Source: Dehalococcoidales bacterium
Lineage (GTDB): Bacteria; Chloroflexota; Dehalococcoidia; Dehalococcoidales; GCA-2688105
Assembly (NCBI GenBank): GCA_002688105.1
Contig: NZBQ01000022.1
Location: 1 to 37,004 of the forward strand
Direction of reading: 5' to 3'
Length of the DNA stretch: 37,004 nt
Made by a program: the position numbers and the translations under genes. The notes under the pieces are model-generated. The model was given only the letters and a program-made list of their open reading frames with translations. It was not told the origin of the DNA and searched no databases. This document shows positions 33,751-37,004 of this stretch, piece after piece. Every line of letters begins with the position of its first letter. Within the stretch, counting starts at the first letter, position 1.

Positions 33751-34407
33751 GTGCAAGTCCCGGTTTACAGCCTTACCGGAGAGGTAGTTAAGCAAATTGA
33801 GATAAGTGACGAAGTTTTTGCTGTGCCGTTTAATGAGGCAGTGGTGCATCAGGCACTGGTAAGACAGCAGGCAAACGCCCGTCAAGGAACTGCCAGCACT
33901 AAAACTCGTAGTGAGGTTTCTGGCAGTAGTCGGAAGTTGTTCCGACAGAAACATACCGGTTCGGCTCGGGCTGGCAGTCTAAGGTCGCCGTTGCGCCGAG
34001 GGGGTGGCATCACTTTCGGACCTAAGCCAAGGAGCTACCACCAGGCGATACCTAGGAAGATACGCCAGCTAGCCTTAAGATGCATTCTATCCGCCAAGGT
34101 TAAAGACGGAGAGTTAGTAGTCATGGAGGAATTGAAGCTTGATGAGCCCAGGACAAAGGAGGTGGTAAGGATTTTGGCAGCGCTGGGGGTGGATTCCTCA
34201 GTTCTTATCGTTACCGCTGAACCAGAAGATAATGTAATTAAATCAGCTCGTAACCTGGAAGGGACTAAGACAATGCCCGCCAGCTTACTTAGCGTGGTTG
34301 ACATGCTTTCCTACAAAGTGTTGCTAATGACTGTTCCTGCCGTACGCAAGGTGGAACAGATATGGAAAAAGAGATTGCCTCAAGAGGTGAGCAATGCATC
34401 CGTATGA
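33751..34407 (+). CDS. rplD: 50S ribosomal protein L4
   Basis: L4 (218 residues) lines the exit tunnel and regulates the S10 operon in some bacteria. [75 protein letters not shown] (tunnel loop) and [15 protein letters not shown] are typical. The start is GTG behind GGAGGAGTAAGGAA. Its end overlaps rplW by 14 bases. Confidence 0.96.
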   Translation: MQVPVYSLTGEVVKQIEISDEVFAVPFNEAVVHQALVRQQANARQGTASTKTRSEVSGSSRKLFRQKHTGSARAGSLRSPLRRGGGITFGPKPRSYHQAIPRKIRQLALRCILSAKVKDGELVVMEELKLDEPRTKEVVRILAALGVDSSVLIVTAEPEDNVIKSARNLEGTKTMPASLLSVVDMLSYKVLLMTVPAVRKVEQIWKKRLPQEVSNASV

Positions 34408-34678
34408 AGTGTTGCGTCGTCCGTTAATAACTGAGAAGGATTCCATGCTTCAAGCTCAAGGCAAGTATGCCTTTGAGGCAGCGGCAGAGGCCAATAAACC
34501 CCAGATTAAACAGGCGGTGGAAAAGGCATTTAATGTCAAGGTGACCGCAGTTAATATAATGACAGTACCTGGCAAGAGGCGAAGAATTGGCAGACGAGTA
34601 GTGTTGACACCATCATGGAAGAAAGCCATAGTAACCCTACAGCCAGGGGGTAAGATAGAACTATTTGAAGGTGTTTAG
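34394..34678 (+). CDS. rplW: 50S ribosomal protein L23
   Basis: The 94-residue protein has [67 protein letters not shown], the standard L23 sequence. It sits at the tunnel exit and contacts trigger factor and SRP. GAGGTGAG lies just before the ATG, inside the end of rplD, so the two are translationally coupled. Confidence 0.96.
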   Translation: MHPYEVLRRPLITEKDSMLQAQGKYAFEAAAEANKPQIKQAVEKAFNVKVTAVNIMTVPGKRRRIGRRVVLTPSWKKAIVTLQPGGKIELFEGV

Positions 34679-34700
34679 ACTCTATGAAGGGGGAATTTAA

Positions 34701-35531
34701 GTGGCTCTGAAGGTATATCGTCCCACCTCTCCCGGTAGGCGGGGGATGAGCGGCTCTACTTTTGAAGAAATAACTAGAAGTAAACCAGAGAAATCGCTGC
34801 TCCTACCTCTGAAAAAGAAGGCGGGGCGTAGCAATCAGGGGAGAATAACCATTCGCCACCGAGGTGGAGGGGCGAAGCGGAGGCTGCGCATTATTGACTT
34901 TAAACGTGATAAGCTTAATGTGCCCGGCAGGGTGGCGACTATTGAATATGACCCCAACCGTTCGGCATATATTGCTCTCATTCACTACGCTGATGGGGAA
35001 AAACGCTACATCCTTGCCCCCTCAGAGCTTAGTGTCGGAGATATCATAAAGTCTGGTAATGAAGCAGAGGTAAAACCAGGCAACACTTTACCCTTGAAAC
35101 TAATTCCAGCTGGTAGTCTGATTCATAATATTGAGTTACAAGCGGGGAAGGGTGGACAGCTAGTGCGGAGTGCTGGAGTGGCCGCTCAACTGATGGTGAA
35201 GGAAGATAAATATGCCCTAGTTCGACTACCATCTGGTGAGGTGCGGCGCATTCTCAGTAATTGTCTAGCTACCATCGGACAGGTAGGGAATATTGACCAT
35301 CGGAGTATTAAACTGGGCAAGGCAGGTCGCAAACGGTGGTTAGGCTGGCGCCCAACAGTAAGAGGTTCAGCGATGACCCCACGTGACCACCCTCATGGCG
35401 GAGGGGAAGGCAGGTCACCAATAGGTTTGCCCGGACCTAAAACGCCGTGGGGCAAGCCAGCTCTGGGCTATAGGACTCGCAAACCTAAGGCTTCAGACAA
35501 AATGATTGTTAAACGAAGAGGGAATCGGTAA
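34701..35531 (+). CDS. rplB: 50S ribosomal protein L2
   Basis: L2 (276 residues) is needed for subunit association and peptidyl transfer. [29 protein letters not shown], [18 protein letters not shown], and the C-terminal [40 protein letters not shown] with the conserved histidine region are present. Start GTG is preceded by AAGGGGGAATTTAA. The rpsS start lies one base after its stop. Confidence 0.97.
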   Translation: MALKVYRPTSPGRRGMSGSTFEEITRSKPEKSLLLPLKKKAGRSNQGRITIRHRGGGAKRRLRIIDFKRDKLNVPGRVATIEYDPNRSAYIALIHYADGEKRYILAPSELSVGDIIKSGNEAEVKPGNTLPLKLIPAGSLIHNIELQAGKGGQLVRSAGVAAQLMVKEDKYALVRLPSGEVRRILSNCLATIGQVGNIDHRSIKLGKAGRKRWLGWRPTVRGSAMTPRDHPHGGGEGRSPIGLPGPKTPWGKPALGYRTRKPKASDKMIVKRRGNR

Positions 35532-35532
35532 A

Positions 35533-35826
35533 ATGTCAAGGTCAACGAAGAAGGGTCCTGCGGTTGATGCCAAACTGCTGAAGAAGGTAGAGGCGCTTCG
35601 CCGCTCTGACCAGAAGGCAGTAATAAAGACCTGGGCACGCGCATCCACCATTCTGCCTGAAATGATAGGGACGACCATCGGGGTGCATGATGGCCGGAGA
35701 CATGTGCCTATCTTTATCACTGAAAATATGGTAGGTCACAAGTTAGGTGAGTTTGCTTTAACCCGAACCTTTAAGGGACACACCACTAAGGTAGAAAAAA
35801 CTACCCAGGTTAAGAAGAAAAAGTAG
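35533..35826 (+). CDS. rpsS: 30S ribosomal protein S19
   Basis: S19 lies in the 30S head near the A-site finger. [82 protein letters not shown] is standard. The ORF track starts 9 codons early, inside rplB; the family N-terminus fixes ATG 35533, giving 97 residues. AGAGGGAAT lies in the end of rplB upstream. Confidence 0.97.
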   Translation: MSRSTKKGPAVDAKLLKKVEALRRSDQKAVIKTWARASTILPEMIGTTIGVHDGRRHVPIFITENMVGHKLGEFALTRTFKGHTTKVEKTTQVKKKK

Positions 35827-35859
35827 ATTATGGTTGGTACAGTTTAGGCAGGATATGAA

Positions 35860-36198
35860 ATGGAAGTAAAAGCAGTAGCTAAAGACACCGGCGTATCACC
35901 TCATAAAGTGCGCCTGCTAGTAGATATGGTACGGGGCAAGACGGTAGACGAGGCGCTAACCACGCTTAGATTTACACCAACACCTAACGCTAGTATCGTA
36001 GCTAAAGTGATAAAATCAGCCGCCGCAAATGCTGAGAACAACTACCAGATGTCACCATCGGATTTGAAGATTGTTAGCATTTTTACCGATGAGGCACGAC
36101 CTCTGAAGAGGTTTCGTCCCAGGGCTAGAGGGCGAATCAGCCATATCCTTAAACGATCCAGTCATATTACAGTTATTGTTGCCGAGAGGGGGAACTAA
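35860..36198 (+). CDS. rplV: 50S ribosomal protein L22
   Basis: The 112-residue protein has [57 protein letters not shown] and [24 protein letters not shown], the tunnel-loop hairpin of L22. AGGA lies 7 bases before the ATG. Its stop TAA shares one base with the ATG of rpsC. Confidence 0.97.
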   Translation: MEVKAVAKDTGVSPHKVRLLVDMVRGKTVDEALTTLRFTPTPNASIVAKVIKSAAANAENNYQMSPSDLKIVSIFTDEARPLKRFRPRARGRISHILKRSSHITVIVAERGN

Positions 36199-37004
36199 TG
36201 GGACGCAAGGTTCATCCGATAGGCTTTAGGATTGGTATCATACGCGATTGGCAAGCCAGGTGGTATGCCGATAAGCATTATGTAGAGTTTCTGCACGAAG
36301 ACCTGAAGATTCGACAGGCTATCCAATCCAAATACTTGGAAGCCGGCATTTCTCAAGTTGAGAGCGACCGCCAGGCAAATAAGGTAGCGTTAACTATCCA
36401 TACTGCCCGGCCCGGCATTGTCATCGGGCGTGGAGGGCAGAGAGTTGAAGAAATGAGGCAAATCCTAGAGAGCCTTATCGGAAAGAAAGTTCAACTGAAT
36501 ATCCTAGAGATTCAACAACCCGAACTTGATGCTTATCTGGTGGCTAGAGCCATAGCTGAGCAGCTTGAGCGCCGCATTGCTTATCGCCGGGCGATGAAAC
36601 AAGCCATTTTTCGCACTATTCAGGCAGGGGCTAAGGGAATCAGAGTCAGTTGCTCCGGTAGATTAGGTGGTGTCGAGATTGCCCGTCGTCAGATTATGCA
36701 TGAAGGACAAGTTCCCCTGCATACCATGCGGGCTGATATTGATTACGGCTTTTCCGAGGCACGCACCGGCCTAGGACGCATTGGGGTAAAGGTGTGGATA
36801 TATAAGGGTGATATTTTTCCCGAAGCTAAGGTGGCTGAGGAAGCCAAGGCAGTCGAGGAACCCGTGGCAACCGAGGAGTTAAAAGTAGCCGAAGAAGCTA
36901 AGGCTGCCGAGGAACCCAAGGCTGCCGAGAAACCGGAGAAGGCCAAGAAACCCAGAGCCGCCAAGAAACCCAGAGCCGCCAAGAAACCCAGAGCCGCCAA
37001 GAAA
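36198..37004 (+). CDS. rpsC: 30S ribosomal protein S3 (partial at the window end)
   Basis: The frame opens with [40 protein letters not shown], has the KH-domain motif [19 protein letters not shown] and the C-terminal domain [63 protein letters not shown]. It is absent from the ORF track because it has no stop in the window. After residue ~210 a charged tail starts, with EEAKAVEEP-type acidic units and then PRAAKK units, and runs to the edge; ordinary S3 ends near 210-230. GAGGGGG lies 7 bases before the ATG. Confidence 0.96.
   Translation, partial: MGRKVHPIGFRIGIIRDWQARWYADKHYVEFLHEDLKIRQAIQSKYLEAGISQVESDRQANKVALTIHTARPGIVIGRGGQRVEEMRQILESLIGKKVQLNILEIQQPELDAYLVARAIAEQLERRIAYRRAMKQAIFRTIQAGAKGIRVSCSGRLGGVEIARRQIMHEGQVPLHTMRADIDYGFSEARTGLGRIGVKVWIYKGDIFPEAKVAEEAKAVEEPVATEELKVAEEAKAAEEPKAAEKPEKAKKPRAAKKPRAAKKPRAAKK
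36951..37004 (+). repeat. 18-bp tandem repeat, three exact copies, at the window edge
   Basis: CCCAGAGCCGCCAAGAAA occurs at 36951, 36969 and 36987, encoding PRAAKK three times. The window stops exactly at the end of the third copy. Confidence 0.95.

Noticed and set aside
1-37004. tRNA genes, rRNA genes, CRISPR arrays, integrases, toxin-antitoxin or restriction systems
   Set aside because: None was recognised on either strand by eye; tRNAscan-SE and a CRISPR finder would settle the RNA and array cases.

Overview
The window looks like a chromosomal stretch of a Chloroflexota bacterium, most likely Dehalococcoidia. The clues are a bacterial Elp3 of the compact Dehalococcoides type, a coiled-coil zinc-ribbon gene followed by RNase HI and the RNase P RNA, divergent rpoBC and str/S10 operons, and small degenerate phage-terminase-like cassettes that I associate with this class. 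The taxonomic call is inference from gene content; no 16S rRNA gene is present. Base composition is near 50% GC and most of the window is ordinary housekeeping DNA.

Layout. Positions 1-103 hold the start of a leftward membrane protein. Positions 406-6325 are leftward: purQ and a purL with two PurS-like domains fused in front, then yqeY, rpsU and a FAD-dependent oxidoreductase. Positions 6475-10955 are the most accessory-looking part. A small excisionase-like HTH gene and two paralogous secreted, membrane-anchored TIG/FN3-type proteins run rightward from a near-consensus promoter. They are flanked by two direct copies of a ~56 bp element that carries a LexA-like half-palindrome, and each copy leads into remnants of a terminase-like cassette on the minus strand. 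Positions 10968-14806 are rightward: zinc-ribbon coiled-coil protein, rnhA, rnpB RNA, a small unknown protein, an S41 protease and a small HExxH metallopeptidase.

Positions 14816-17018 hold divergent elp3 and a Trm9/ALKBH8-like methyltransferase, a plausible two-enzyme route to mcm5U in tRNA. Positions 17019-19729 are loosely packed, with a transposase remnant, an orphan hypothetical protein, purine-rich inverted repeats, a half-size permease and two small conserved-looking genes. Positions 19733-21445 carry leftward rimI and ruvB; ruvB seems to have lost its AUG, with AUA at the expected start.

Positions 21581-29306 are leftward rpoB-rpoC (8-nt overlap). A divergent regulatory region (29307-29671) has a good promoter in each direction and a leader hairpin before rpsL. 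Rightward from there run rpsL-rpsG-fusA-rpsJ-rplC-rplD-rplW-rplB-rpsS-rplV-rpsC, with no tuf between fusA and rpsJ and no rplKAJL before rpoB. The window ends inside rpsC, in a repetitive charged tail. Transcription and translation genes dominate the right half. No tRNA, CRISPR array or intact mobile element was seen.
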